NCBI RefSeq assembly: GCF_002483225.1
Contig: NZ_DLHL01000001.1
Coordinates: 1 to 64,000, forward strand
Length of the DNA: 64,000 nucleotides
Direction: 5' to 3'
Origin: Gemmatimonas sp. UBA7669
GTDB lineage: Bacteria > Gemmatimonadota > Gemmatimonadetes > Gemmatimonadales > Gemmatimonadaceae
This document shows, in pieces, positions 24,798 to 33,082 of this stretch. The stretch's first letter is position 1; every line of letters starts with the position of its first letter. The notes under the pieces were generated by a model. That model was not told where the DNA came from. It searched no databases and saw nothing but the letters and a program-made list of their open reading frames with translations. Made by a program: the position numbers and the translations under genes.

Positions 24798-25190
24798 CTA
24801 CTCGGCGACGAGCTTGCCGCGCAGCATGCTCATCCCGCAGGTGAACTCGTAGACGCCAGGCTTGGGCGGAGTGACGGTGACGGCGGTGGTCTCATGCGCT
24901 GGGAGATACGTGCGGATGCCGAAGTCGCCGAACACGACTTCCTCCGAGCAGCTCGACGTCTCCTGGCGGTCGAACAGCAGGCGCACGGGGGAGCCGGCCC
25001 TCACGCGAATGGTCGACGGGGTGTAGCCGCCGTGCACGGCGATGGTGACCTCCTGCGCGCCACTCGTGGGGCCAGCGGTTGCCGTCGCCGGTGCGCGCTC
25101 TGCCGCGAAGAAGTACCAGTTCACCCACACGATCGTGGCGCCAGCCGCGGCGATCACGAACCAGTCGATGCCACCGAGTGAGAAGGGCAT
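24798..25190 (-). CDS. Membrane-anchored cupredoxin-like protein
   Basis: This 130-residue protein has one N-terminal membrane helix (WFVIAAAGATIVWVNWYFFAA) and a cupredoxin fold: VTIAVHGGYTPSTIRVRAGSPVRLLFDR, SSCSEEVVFGDF and GVYEFTCGMSMLRGKLVAE. The Cys and Met residues in SCSEE and TCGMSM are plausible Cu ligands. It is probably a periplasm-facing copper chaperone or acceptor for the CopA pump encoded 25 bases downstream. It differs from EfeO-type domains only by its short length. Confidence 0.82.
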   Translation of the reverse strand: MPFSLGGIDWFVIAAAGATIVWVNWYFFAAERAPATATAGPTSGAQEVTIAVHGGYTPSTIRVRAGSPVRLLFDRQETSSCSEEVVFGDFGIRTYLPAHETTAVTVTPPKPGVYEFTCGMSMLRGKLVAE

Positions 25191-25218
25191 GGTGATGATC
25201 TCCGCGTGTGGAGGGAGA

Positions 25219-25608
25219 TCAGTGCGACGAGCAGCAGCTGCCGCCCGTCGATGCTTGCGGGAGGCTGGCTTTCTGCTGCACTCCGACAGCGGATCCCGTG
25301 TCGGACGCGAAGCTCGCCTGGTAGCCCGCGTCGCGGATGGCTTCGATCACTGCCGCGGGGCTCACCGCTCCTGGCTCGAACGACACAGACGCCCGACCGA
25401 TGCGCACCTGATCGACCTCGACACCCGGGAGGCCCTCCAGCGCGTCGCGCACCGCGCCAATGCAGTGGCCGCATGTCATGCCTGCGATCGTGAGCTCCAG
25501 GGGGTGCGATGACTCCGTGCCGCGCGTAGCTGCAACGGCTGGCGCAGCAGGCGAGGTCCCAGGGGCGCTGTGTGCTCCAGCGTTGCGTGAATCGATCGAG
25601 CCAGACAT
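25219..25608 (-). CDS. CopZ-like HMA copper chaperone with Cys-rich tail
   Basis: This 129-residue protein has an HMA domain with AGMTCGHC, preceded by about 45 residues without a signal peptide and followed by a tail ending GGSCCSSH. CopZ-type chaperones deliver Cu(I) to CopA. It is the first gene of the CsoR-controlled operon; ATG at 25608 lies 43 bases from the CsoR palindrome. The extra thiol tail is unusual for CopZ. Confidence 0.83.
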   Translation of the reverse strand: MSGSIDSRNAGAHSAPGTSPAAPAVAATRGTESSHPLELTIAGMTCGHCIGAVRDALEGLPGVEVDQVRIGRASVSFEPGAVSPAAVIEAIRDAGYQASFASDTGSAVGVQQKASLPQASTGGSCCSSH

Positions 25609-25650
25609 GCGAGAACTCCGGTGACGGGAGGCCGGGACATCCGGGAGTGG

Positions 25651-25692
25651 ATACCCTGGTAGGGTATATAGATATATACCCCCCACCCCTAT
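25651..25692 (-). promoter_or_regulatory. CsoR operator and promoter region
   Basis: The palindrome ATACCCTGGTAGGGTAT at 25651-25667 matches the pseudo-palindromic TAnnCCC...GGGTA sites of CsoR. A second A/T then C-rich half site follows at 25675-25692 (ATATACCCCCCACCCCTA). The whole lies just upstream of the HMA gene that heads the copA-csoR operon. Confidence 0.75.
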
Positions 25693-25853
25693 GTCAAGGC
25701 GTTCTGCGCTCGGCTCGACTCGCTGCCCTTCACGCTTTGCGTCGGTGCAAGACCGGTCGATCGACTCATGCGGCGCATCACCCGGATGTCGTTCTTGTAT
25801 CCGACGCCACAGTGGCGAAGCCTACACAGTCACCTCATCACGGTATCACGACC

Positions 25854-26495
25854 ATGACTCCTGCACTGCCTTCGACGCCTCCGACCTCCACCCTTGCCAC
25901 GCTCTGGCAGCGCGTGCTCGCCGTGGCCGGCGCGACCCTGGTGGCGGCCTGTTCTCCCGAGCGCGCGACCGCGCCGGGCGTCGTCTCCGCGAGCGCTGCC
26001 CTCGGCGTCACCAGCGCATCGGCGGAAGACCATGCGCTCGCGTCCATCCGCGCTGCGACCGCCAGATACCATCGCGCCGATGTGGCGATTGCGGCGGGAT
26101 ACCTCAACACCGGCGAGTGCGTGGCATCGCCGAGCGGCGGCATGGGGATCCACTTCGTGAATCCCGCCTTCATGGGATCGCCCGCGCCGAACGGTGATGC
26201 CGTGTTCGACCCGGCGCGGCCGGAAGTGCTGATCTATGAGCCAACGAAGAACGGGCAGCTGCAGCTGGTGGCCATCGAATACCTCGTGTGGCGGGCACCG
26301 TGGGACGCTGCCCACCCGACCGCATCACCGTCATTCCTGGGTCACACGTTCGCGAAGAGCTTCGCAGAAGCGGCGCACGGTCTGCCGGACCACTACGAGC
26401 TGCACGTGTGGTTGTGGAAGCACAACGCGAACGGGATGTTCGCCGACTGGAATCCGAAGGTGAGCTGCCCTGCGGTCGCGACGATCCATCGCTGA
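25854..26495 (+). CDS. Lipoprotein of unknown function with conserved central domain
   Basis: This 213-residue protein has a lipobox-like end of its signal peptide (TLVAACSPE). The mature part carries AIAAGYLNTGECVASPSGGMGIHFVNPAF, then DPARPEVLIYEPTKNGQLQLVAIEYLVW. It ends PDHYELHVWLWKHNANGMFADWNPKVSC. The protein is rich in aromatic, His and Met residues and has a Cys pair. I recognise the pattern from unnamed conserved bacterial proteins but know no function. It is the only plus-strand gene between the copper operons, and has neither palindrome nor CsoR site of its own unless it shares 25651. Confidence 0.75.
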   Translation: MTPALPSTPPTSTLATLWQRVLAVAGATLVAACSPERATAPGVVSASAALGVTSASAEDHALASIRAATARYHRADVAIAAGYLNTGECVASPSGGMGIHFVNPAFMGSPAPNGDAVFDPARPEVLIYEPTKNGQLQLVAIEYLVWRAPWDAAHPTASPSFLGHTFAKSFAEAAHGLPDHYELHVWLWKHNANGMFADWNPKVSCPAVATIHR

Positions 26496-26679
26496 AGCGG
26501 TCCTGCTCGACCACGTATCCTGCGGCTCGCCGGCTGTCCGGCACCGGTGAGCCGTCGGCGTGCAGGATGCACAACCACCGACCTGGAGGCGGCGGCTCCG
26601 CGCGACGAGTCGAACGTCCGCCGCGCGGCGAGTGCTCGACGCGCGGCGCACACGCGGCGTCGGGCATCGCTGCGATCGG

Positions 26680-28872
26680 CTATAGCCTCACCCGTCGCAG
26701 GAGCTGCGCGTTCACCGCGACGATGATCGTGCTCAGCGACATGAGCACCGCACCCACGGCCGGCGTGAGCACGATGCCCCACGGCGCAAGCACGCCCGCG
26801 GCGAGCGGAATGGCGACGATGTTGTAGCCCGCCGCCCACCAGAGGTTCTGCACCATCTTGCGATAGCTCGCGCGCGAGAGGTTGACGATGCGCGGAACGT
26901 CGCGCGGGTCGCTGCGCACGAGCACCACGTCCCCCGCCTCGACGGCGACGTCGGTGCCGGCGCCGATCGCGATGCCGACGTCCGCGGTGACGAGTGCAGG
27001 CGCGTCGTTGACACCGTCGCCCACCATCGCCACGCGCTTGCCCTCGCGTTGCAGCCGCTCGATGTGCGACGCCTTCTGATCGGGGAGCACCTGCGCCAGC
27101 ACCGCGTCGATGCCCAGCTCGCGCGCGACGGCATCGGCGACGGCCTGCGCGTCGCCAGTCATCATCACGACCTCGATGCCCGCATCATGCAATCGCTTCA
27201 CCGCGTCCGCCGATTCCGGGCGCACCGCATCGGCGACGGCGAAGGCGGCGATGGTGCGTCCCGACTCGACGAGGTAGATCACGCCTCGACCGGCCGCGGT
27301 CGTCTCATCGGCGAATCGCGAGATGTCGGCGCCCAGTGTGACCCCCATGCCGGCAAGCAGGTTGGGACCTCCCTCGGCGAATTGGCGCCCTTCCACCACC
27401 GCCCGCACGCCGCGTCCGGGAATCGCCTCGAATTGCGTTGCCGCCGGTACGGCGAGCTTGCGTTCCGCAGCGCTCTTCACGATCGCGCGCGCGACGGGAT
27501 GCTCGGCGTCGCGCTCCACCGCCGCGGCGAGCCGCAGCGCCTCGTCCTCGCTCAGGCCCTCCTCCGTGCGCATCGCCACCACGCGATGTTCTCCCAGCGT
27601 GAGCGTCCCCGTCTTGTCGAAGACGACCGTGGTGAGATTGCGTGCCTCCTCCAGGCCGCGGCGATCGCGCACCAGCAGTCCGCTCTGCGCGCCAAGCGTG
27701 GTGGAGATCGCGAGCACGAGCGGCACCGCGAGTCCGAGCGCGTGCGGACAGCTGATCACGAGCACGGTCACGAGACGCTCGACCGCGGTCGCCATCGTCG
27801 CGCCCGCGGCGAGCCACGCCACGAACGTGACTGCGCCCGCGCCGATCGCGATCCACGTCAGCCAGAATGCGGCGCGATCGGCGAGCATCTGCGCGCGAGA
27901 GCGTGAGGCCTGCGCCTGCGCGACGAGGCGCATGATGCCGGCGAGCGCGGTGCGTTCCCCCGTGCCGGTGACCTCCACGCGCAGCGAGCCCGCCCCGTTG
28001 ATCGCGCCGGCGATGACCTTCGTGCCCTCCTGCTTCTCGACGGGCGCCGACTCGCCGGTGAGCAGCGCCTCGTTCACCGTGCTGCGCCCCGCGCGCACGA
28101 CACCATCGGCAGGGATGTTCGCGCCGGGACGCACGAGCACGACGTCACCGTCGCGCAGCTCCGTCACGGGGATCTCGTCGATCTGTTCCTGCGCTCCTGC
28201 TCCGCGCACCCGCACGGCCGTCGACGGGAGAAGCTTCGCCAGTTCGCCAAGCGCTCCCTGTGCCTGCGAGATCGACCGCATCTCGAGCCAGTGGCCGAGC
28301 AGCATGATGGTGACGAGCGTCGCGAGCTCCTCCCAGAGCGGCATGCCGGGGAAGCCGAGCGCCACGGCCGCGCTGAACGCGAACGCCACCGTGATCGCGA
28401 GCGCGATGAGCGTCATCATGCCGGGCAGGCGGTTGCGGATCTCGCCGATGGCGCCGGCGAGGAACGGCCAGCCGCCGTAGACGAAGACTGCAGTGCCGAA
28501 CACGGCGGGGATCCACGGTGCACCGGGAACGTCCGGCGCGGAGTAGCGGAAGGCTCGCTGGAGCATGTGGCCCCAGACGAGCGTCGGCAGTGTCAGCAGG
28601 AGCGAGAGCCAGAACTTGCTGCGGAACATCGCGACCGAGTGGCCGGCGTGCTTGTCGTGCGCGGCGTGGTCGGTGACGTCGTGCCCGGCGTGCCCGGCGT
28701 GCCCGGCGTGCCCGGCGTGCCCGGCGTGCGTGCCCGTGCCCTGCGGCCGTCCGTGGCGCGCTGGCATTTCGGGTTCTGCAGCCACTCCGGACGCGGCCGG
28801 ATGCAGCGGCTCCGGTTGCTGCTCCACGTGTGGTCGCGCGTGCCCACGATGCCCTGCATGCGGATCAGTCAT
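26680..28872 (-). CDS. copB: Copper P-type ATPase, CopB type, second copy
   Basis: This 730-residue CPH-type ATPase is nearly collinear with the one at 16119. CPH is at 375-377, the phosphorylated Asp is 419 and GDGVND is present. It exports copper or silver ions. The N-terminus is a His-rich extension with a five-fold Ala-Gly-His repeat (see 28681). Palindrome d lies 66 bases upstream of the ATG. The two copies are similar but clearly diverged, which suggests an old duplication or two separate acquisitions. Confidence 0.93.
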   Translation of the reverse strand: MTDPHAGHRGHARPHVEQQPEPLHPAASGVAAEPEMPARHGRPQGTGTHAGHAGHAGHAGHAGHDVTDHAAHDKHAGHSVAMFRSKFWLSLLLTLPTLVWGHMLQRAFRYSAPDVPGAPWIPAVFGTAVFVYGGWPFLAGAIGEIRNRLPGMMTLIALAITVAFAFSAAVALGFPGMPLWEELATLVTIMLLGHWLEMRSISQAQGALGELAKLLPSTAVRVRGAGAQEQIDEIPVTELRDGDVVLVRPGANIPADGVVRAGRSTVNEALLTGESAPVEKQEGTKVIAGAINGAGSLRVEVTGTGERTALAGIMRLVAQAQASRSRAQMLADRAAFWLTWIAIGAGAVTFVAWLAAGATMATAVERLVTVLVISCPHALGLAVPLVLAISTTLGAQSGLLVRDRRGLEEARNLTTVVFDKTGTLTLGEHRVVAMRTEEGLSEDEALRLAAAVERDAEHPVARAIVKSAAERKLAVPAATQFEAIPGRGVRAVVEGRQFAEGGPNLLAGMGVTLGADISRFADETTAAGRGVIYLVESGRTIAAFAVADAVRPESADAVKRLHDAGIEVVMMTGDAQAVADAVARELGIDAVLAQVLPDQKASHIERLQREGKRVAMVGDGVNDAPALVTADVGIAIGAGTDVAVEAGDVVLVRSDPRDVPRIVNLSRASYRKMVQNLWWAAGYNIVAIPLAAGVLAPWGIVLTPAVGAVLMSLSTIIVAVNAQLLRRVRL
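28681..28735 (-). repeat. 9-bp tandem repeat coding for (Ala-Gly-His)n in CopB
   Basis: The unit cccggcgtg on the plus strand is repeated about five to six times. On the coding strand it reads Gly-His-Ala repeats in the cytosolic N-terminus. Such tracts bind metal and change length by slippage. Confidence 0.8.
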
Positions 28873-28937
28873 GCCGCGCTCCGTTCGTGCGTGGGGTGGG
28901 TACCGTCGCCAGGCAGCATGCGGTGCTGCGCCTGGGG

Positions 28938-28954
28938 CTTTACGCTGGATAGAA
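28938..28954. promoter_or_regulatory. Copper-island palindrome d
   Basis: CTTTACGCTGGATAGAA is the weakest-armed of the six sites but has the same distance to copB (66 bases) as site b has at the first copB. Confidence 0.6.
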
Positions 28955-29136
28955 TAGCTTCGGGACGATGGCGGGGCCATTCGGCACTCGTGTGAGCACG
29001 CACGACGAACCCGCCGCGCTCGGTGATCACCTTGATCCCGCCGATCGGTTGCCGATTACCGGATGCGGCGGTCAGCACCTCCTGAACGGAGTCCTTGTCG
29101 CCCTGTCGGCCAAGTGGCTCTCGCGGCGCTCGCGAT

Positions 29137-29592
29137 TCACAGCTTGTACGCCTCGCAGGCTCTTGCGCAGTCGGCGGCGTCATCCATGCATGCCTTGCAC
29201 TCGGCGTGCGCGGCCAACGGCCGACAGGCCCGTTCGCAGTCGCGACAAGTCTCGGCACAGATTCCTGCGAGGGCCTTCAGCCTCGACACGGGAAAAGTAT
29301 TCGTGCCAGCCATTGCGCCCATCGCGTCGCACATCGTGAGCATCTCGATCACGCGCGCCTGACAGTCCGCGAACGCGGTCATGCCTTTGCGCAACATCTC
29401 GTTGCACATGGTCAGACAGGCTGCACCTGAACTCCGGCAGTCGTGGCATGCCGCGATGACGGCTTGCCGGCGCGCCGCTTCCTGGGTCATTCCCGAGGCG
29501 ACAGGCTTCGATTGCGAAGGCAGGGCCGCTGCGGGTGCAGTCCCTGCGACAGCGGCCGCTCCGGCAGTCAGGCAGAATTGTCGACGATCCAT
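29137..29592 (-). CDS. Exported Csp1-like copper storage protein
   Basis: This 151-residue protein starts MDRRQFCLTAGAAAVAGTA, a likely Tat signal, as in Csp1 of methanotrophs. The mature part is a cysteine-lined helix bundle: CHDCRSSGAACLTMC, ADCQARVIEMLTMC, ICAETCRDCERACRPL, and ECKACMDDAADCARAC. It should store Cu(I) in the periplasm. GGAGG precedes the ATG at 29592. It is the last gene of the electron-transfer run, 105 bases after the heptahaem cytochrome, and could also be transcribed separately. Confidence 0.87.
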   Translation of the reverse strand: MDRRQFCLTAGAAAVAGTAPAAALPSQSKPVASGMTQEAARRQAVIAACHDCRSSGAACLTMCNEMLRKGMTAFADCQARVIEMLTMCDAMGAMAGTNTFPVSRLKALAGICAETCRDCERACRPLAAHAECKACMDDAADCARACEAYKL

Positions 29593-29697
29593 GAAACCCT
29601 CCTTCGTTGTACGTGAATGATGGGCCATTCTCAGCTGCTGGTGCGCCGTACGAGTCAATCCTCGCTCGGCCGTTGGGCCGAAGCGTCTTGCTGCCCA

Positions 29698-30483
29698 TCA
29701 GTGGTGCTTGTACCAGCCGAGACCTCGAATGTCGTTCCACGACGTGGTCTGGTGACATTGATAGCACTGGTCGACGCGCGCATCCGGCCGGCGTGCAACG
29801 TTCCTTGATACCATGTCGAAATGCATCATCGAGTGACTCGGCGGCGCCTGATGACATTGCACACAGTTGACCGAGCTCGCCGACGGGTGCTTGAACTCCG
29901 GGATCGTCCACGCGGCGGTGGCATGACAGGACGCGCAGTCCCGTCCGAACAACGATTGATGCCGGTCCTTGGTGCCGTGACAGGATGCGCAGTCGAGGGC
30001 CGCCTCCCTGGTGGTGACCCGTGGATGTGCCGCGGTTCGCGTGCGCGATCCGTCGTGCTGCCGCATCCAGGCCAGTAGTCGACGATTCGTCTCGTTGTCC
30101 GCATCCTGCCGTGCCGACTTCAGGCCGATGTCGGCCAGTCCCGCATGCGTCATCGTGACGGGACGCACGGCCAGGCCCTGATGCTCGACGTGGCATCCGC
30201 GACACGTGCCGACGGTTGCATGAAAGGCGGTTGACTGCCGCTGCAACAGCGCCGTATTGCCCACATGACATCCGATGCACTTCGCGCCCTCCGCGCTTTT
30301 CGCCGGCGTGTGGCATGCAGCACAGTTTCTCTCCAGCGACGCATGCGCGGCGGACAGCCGGCCGGGACTCACCTGCCGCTGCAGGAGCGCCACGTCGGCC
30401 TGTTGCCCGTCGTACAGCGCGAGTGCACCCGTCGCGAGCACGGCGCTCATGGCCGCGAGGATCAGGAGGCGTCGACGTGACAT
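29698..30483 (-). CDS. Heptahaem c-type cytochrome
   Basis: This 261-residue exported or membrane-anchored protein has an N-terminal hydrophobic helix (RRRLLILAAMSAVLATGALAL). It contains seven CxxCH haem sites: CAACH, CIGCH, CRGCH, CASCH, CASCH, CVQCH and CYQCH. The spread resembles NapC/NrfH- or multihaem doublecytochrome-type proteins, but no named family is certain. It starts 2 bases after the stop of the b-type membrane protein and probably accepts its electrons in the periplasm. Confidence 0.88.
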   Translation of the reverse strand: MSRRRLLILAAMSAVLATGALALYDGQQADVALLQRQVSPGRLSAAHASLERNCAACHTPAKSAEGAKCIGCHVGNTALLQRQSTAFHATVGTCRGCHVEHQGLAVRPVTMTHAGLADIGLKSARQDADNETNRRLLAWMRQHDGSRTRTAAHPRVTTREAALDCASCHGTKDRHQSLFGRDCASCHATAAWTIPEFKHPSASSVNCVQCHQAPPSHSMMHFDMVSRNVARRPDARVDQCYQCHQTTSWNDIRGLGWYKHH

Positions 30484-30485
30484 GT

Positions 30486-31205
30486 TCAGGACAGCCACCG
30501 AAGACCGAAATGGATCGACGCCCACACGTGCAGTCCGAGCAGGACGTAGAAGGAGATCGACGACACGACGTGCGCCACGAGCCAGATACCGAAGCGACGC
30601 CTCAGCACGGCATCCATCCTGATGGCATACTCGAGATCGGCGATCGAGCCCGCAAGCTCCGCGGCGCGCCGTTCGACTCCGGATGCGTCGTCACGCGGTC
30701 GAGCCGCAATCGTGCCGGCGAGCTGATTGTACGAGGACACCAGCGGACCGAGCGTTCGCTGCTTCTCGCGCAGCCCGACGGCGACCATTCCCATGACGTG
30801 CCGGCCGACGTAGCCGGTGAAGACAACGGCGAATACGGCCCCCATCAACGCAGTGCCGAGCGGACTTCCGAAGCGATGGCCCGTGTGAAGGATCGCGAGT
30901 ATCGCACCGGCGATGCCGCCGTAGATATGCCAGGCCAGCAAGGTGCTCACCGTCAGGCGAGCGACGACACGCCGCTTGAGGCCGGGAATGCGCTTCACCG
31001 CCGCGTAGAGGAGCGATGGCCCGCCCAGCAGGACGGCTGCGGAGATTCCCAGAACCGCTCCGGTACCGCTGCCGGGAAAGCGTGGCGAGCGATGCACCGC
31101 GAAGCCGAGCCAGAGCACCAGCTGCAAGGCGATCAGACCGGATACCACGGCCCGCTCGCGCTGCATCGAGGAGCGCATCGGGATGCCTGCGCCCGCGTCA
31201 AGCAT
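30486..31205 (-). CDS. Membrane protein with b-haem-like histidines
   Basis: This 239-residue protein has about five membrane helices. Histidines in TLLAWHIYGGIAGAILAILHTGH and in LVAHVVSSISFYVLLGLHVWASIH are spaced so that two b haems could be held across the membrane, as in cytochrome b561-like proteins. The cytosolic loop of about 60 residues between helices is charged. Start and stop overlap both neighbours: its ATGCTTGA shares 8 bases with the reductase gene stop, and 2 bases separate it from the heptahaem gene. It is the likely electron conduit between them. Confidence 0.75.
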   Translation of the reverse strand: MLDAGAGIPMRSSMQRERAVVSGLIALQLVLWLGFAVHRSPRFPGSGTGAVLGISAAVLLGGPSLLYAAVKRIPGLKRRVVARLTVSTLLAWHIYGGIAGAILAILHTGHRFGSPLGTALMGAVFAVVFTGYVGRHVMGMVAVGLREKQRTLGPLVSSYNQLAGTIAARPRDDASGVERRAAELAGSIADLEYAIRMDAVLRRRFGIWLVAHVVSSISFYVLLGLHVWASIHFGLRWLS

Positions 31206-33081
31206 CGACGGTGATGTCGGTGGTCGCCATGGCCTGACAGGCCAGCACGATGCCAGCGGCGACATCCGCGGGCTCGAGCGCGTCCTGCACCTCCTGCGTG
31301 ACGACACCCGACAGCAGCCTGGTCTTGCACACGCCGCAGGTGCCCACCCGGCACGAGAAGTCGATGTCGACGCCCACGTCTTCCGACGCCTCGAGCAGCG
31401 ACTTCGTCGGCGACATCATGGCGGTCTTGCGTGACTTGGCGAACGTCACCACTGCGACCTTCACGTCGGCCGCGAGAGTCGCTTCAGGAGGAGTTGCGGG
31501 CTTCTCCTTGCCGATGAAGACCTCGGTGCGGATCTGCTCCGCCGGCACACCCACGTCCGCGAGAATTGCCTTGACCGCATCCATCATGGGTGGTGGCCCA
31601 CAGATGTGAATGCGACGACTCCGCAGCTCCGGCACGTGCTCCTCGAGCAGCGCCCGCGTGATGCGTCCGGTCCGGTGCGGCCACGACGACGACTCGACGC
31701 GCTCGGCGACGATGACCACGTGCAGGTTGGGATAGCGCCGCTGGAGATACTCCAGTTCCTCGCGATAGATCACGTCGACTTCGCCGTTGACGGCGTAGAA
31801 CAAGAACATGTCACCGGACCACGACCGCGCCGTCAGGTATCGCACGATGCTCATCATCGGCGTGACGCCAACGCCTCCGGCGATCATCACGATGCTGCTC
31901 GCTTCAGTGCCGGACATGGTGAACCGGCCCGATGCCGCGGTGACCTGCACCGTGTCGCCCTCCTTGACCCGGTCGTGCAGGAACCGTGACACGGCACCGT
32001 GCTCGTCCCGTTTGACCGTGATCTCACATGCCTCGTGCAGCGTCGGCGACGACGCGATCGTGTAGGAGCGCTTCACCGGCTGGTCGCCGGGCGTGACGGT
32101 GACCGTCAGGAACTGACCGGGCAGGAACGTGAACGGCAGTGTGCTGTCGGTGGGATGCGCGAGCCGAAAGCTCTTGACTGTGGGTGTCTCGCGAAAAATG
32201 CGCACGACACGCAGGAGACCCGTCCAGGCATTCTGCTTCTGCTGCGCCGACGACACCGTGGGCGTGGTCACTGCCAGCGAGTCGGGTGCCGGTTCCCGCA
32301 TCGCCGGTGGCGGCGAAGCCAACCCCTCAGCCATTAGGGGCGGAGCAGCCGTTTCCCCGACGAGACGCGCGACCAATGCGTCGGCGCGACGCATCCTGGC
32401 ACCGTTCAGCGCAATCATCGTGATCGCGAAGGCTGCCAGAATGAACATGGCGGCATAGTGGAACCACGATAGTCCGAACAGTCCGTGTGGCGGCGGCCCC
32501 TCGGCCATCGCCGTGAGGTTCATCTCGCGGCGGAACCAGCCCAGCGCCACGTCCTGCGGAGAACGTCCTTCGGCCATGGCGCGCCGCAGGCTCACGCCGC
32601 TCTCGAATTGTGCAAGGCCCTCGCGCACCTGCGCACTTGCGTCCTGCATGGCCACTGCATCGGAGCGCAGGGCGGCTGCATTCAGCATACCGAACGCCTC
32701 CATCATGATCGTGCTGCCTGAGAGCATGTACTGCCCGGCGATCCGCTCGAACTCCTGCCGGTTTTCCCGCGTGAGCTCAGGCACCTGCATCATGGAGGGG
32801 TAGAGCGCCTTCGCGAGCCCACCCCCCGTACCGCAGTGCTCTCCTCCCATCATGCCGCACATGCCTTCACCCATGCGGCCGGCCGCTGCGCGAGAGGCGC
32901 TGTCCTGCGACACCGAGTCCGTCATGCTCGGTGTCGACGCGACACCCGGCGCCGCTTGTGCGGGCGGTGGCGTCGACCCGGGCGCTGCCGCCGGGTGATG
33001 CTTCTCGTGGTCCTTCGCCACCTGTCCGCGTGCCGTGGCGAACGCGGACAGCACCAGAAGCATCGCGGCGGCAACGCGCAT
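31198..33081 (-). CDS. Membrane-anchored NAD(P)H-ferredoxin reductase fusion
   Basis: This 627-residue fusion starts with a signal-like helix (1-20) and a periplasmic Met/Cys/His-containing part with GMCGMMGGEHCG near 73-84. A membrane helix follows at about 205-227, then a cytosolic FNR module with the flavin motif KRSYTIAS near 337, NAD(P) motifs GGVGVTPM near 402 and CGPPPMM near 494. It ends in a plant-type [2Fe-2S] domain with Cys577, 582, 585 and 615 (Cx4Cx2Cx29C). It should pass electrons from NAD(P)H to a membrane acceptor. It is 1 base after the dehydrogenase gene and overlaps the b-type gene by 8 bases. Confidence 0.87.
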   Translation of the reverse strand: MRVAAAMLLVLSAFATARGQVAKDHEKHHPAAAPGSTPPPAQAAPGVASTPSMTDSVSQDSASRAAAGRMGEGMCGMMGGEHCGTGGGLAKALYPSMMQVPELTRENRQEFERIAGQYMLSGSTIMMEAFGMLNAAALRSDAVAMQDASAQVREGLAQFESGVSLRRAMAEGRSPQDVALGWFRREMNLTAMAEGPPPHGLFGLSWFHYAAMFILAAFAITMIALNGARMRRADALVARLVGETAAPPLMAEGLASPPPAMREPAPDSLAVTTPTVSSAQQKQNAWTGLLRVVRIFRETPTVKSFRLAHPTDSTLPFTFLPGQFLTVTVTPGDQPVKRSYTIASSPTLHEACEITVKRDEHGAVSRFLHDRVKEGDTVQVTAASGRFTMSGTEASSIVMIAGGVGVTPMMSIVRYLTARSWSGDMFLFYAVNGEVDVIYREELEYLQRRYPNLHVVIVAERVESSSWPHRTGRITRALLEEHVPELRSRRIHICGPPPMMDAVKAILADVGVPAEQIRTEVFIGKEKPATPPEATLAADVKVAVVTFAKSRKTAMMSPTKSLLEASEDVGVDIDFSCRVGTCGVCKTRLLSGVVTQEVQDALEPADVAAGIVLACQAMATTDITVDA

Positions 33082-33082
33082 G

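Noticed and set aside
25651..25692. Seventh copy of the copper palindrome
   Set aside because: The sequence is a C-tract palindrome of CsoR type and does not fit YTTTAYGCNGCRTAAAA.
28681..28735. Short repeat array as a possible CRISPR
   Set aside because: A 9-bp unit without spacers, in frame within copB.
31198..33081. Simple soluble phenol-hydroxylase-type reductase
   Set aside because: The order FNR then ferredoxin is similar, but the signal helix, periplasmic Cys/Met part and internal membrane helix show a membrane-anchored fusion.
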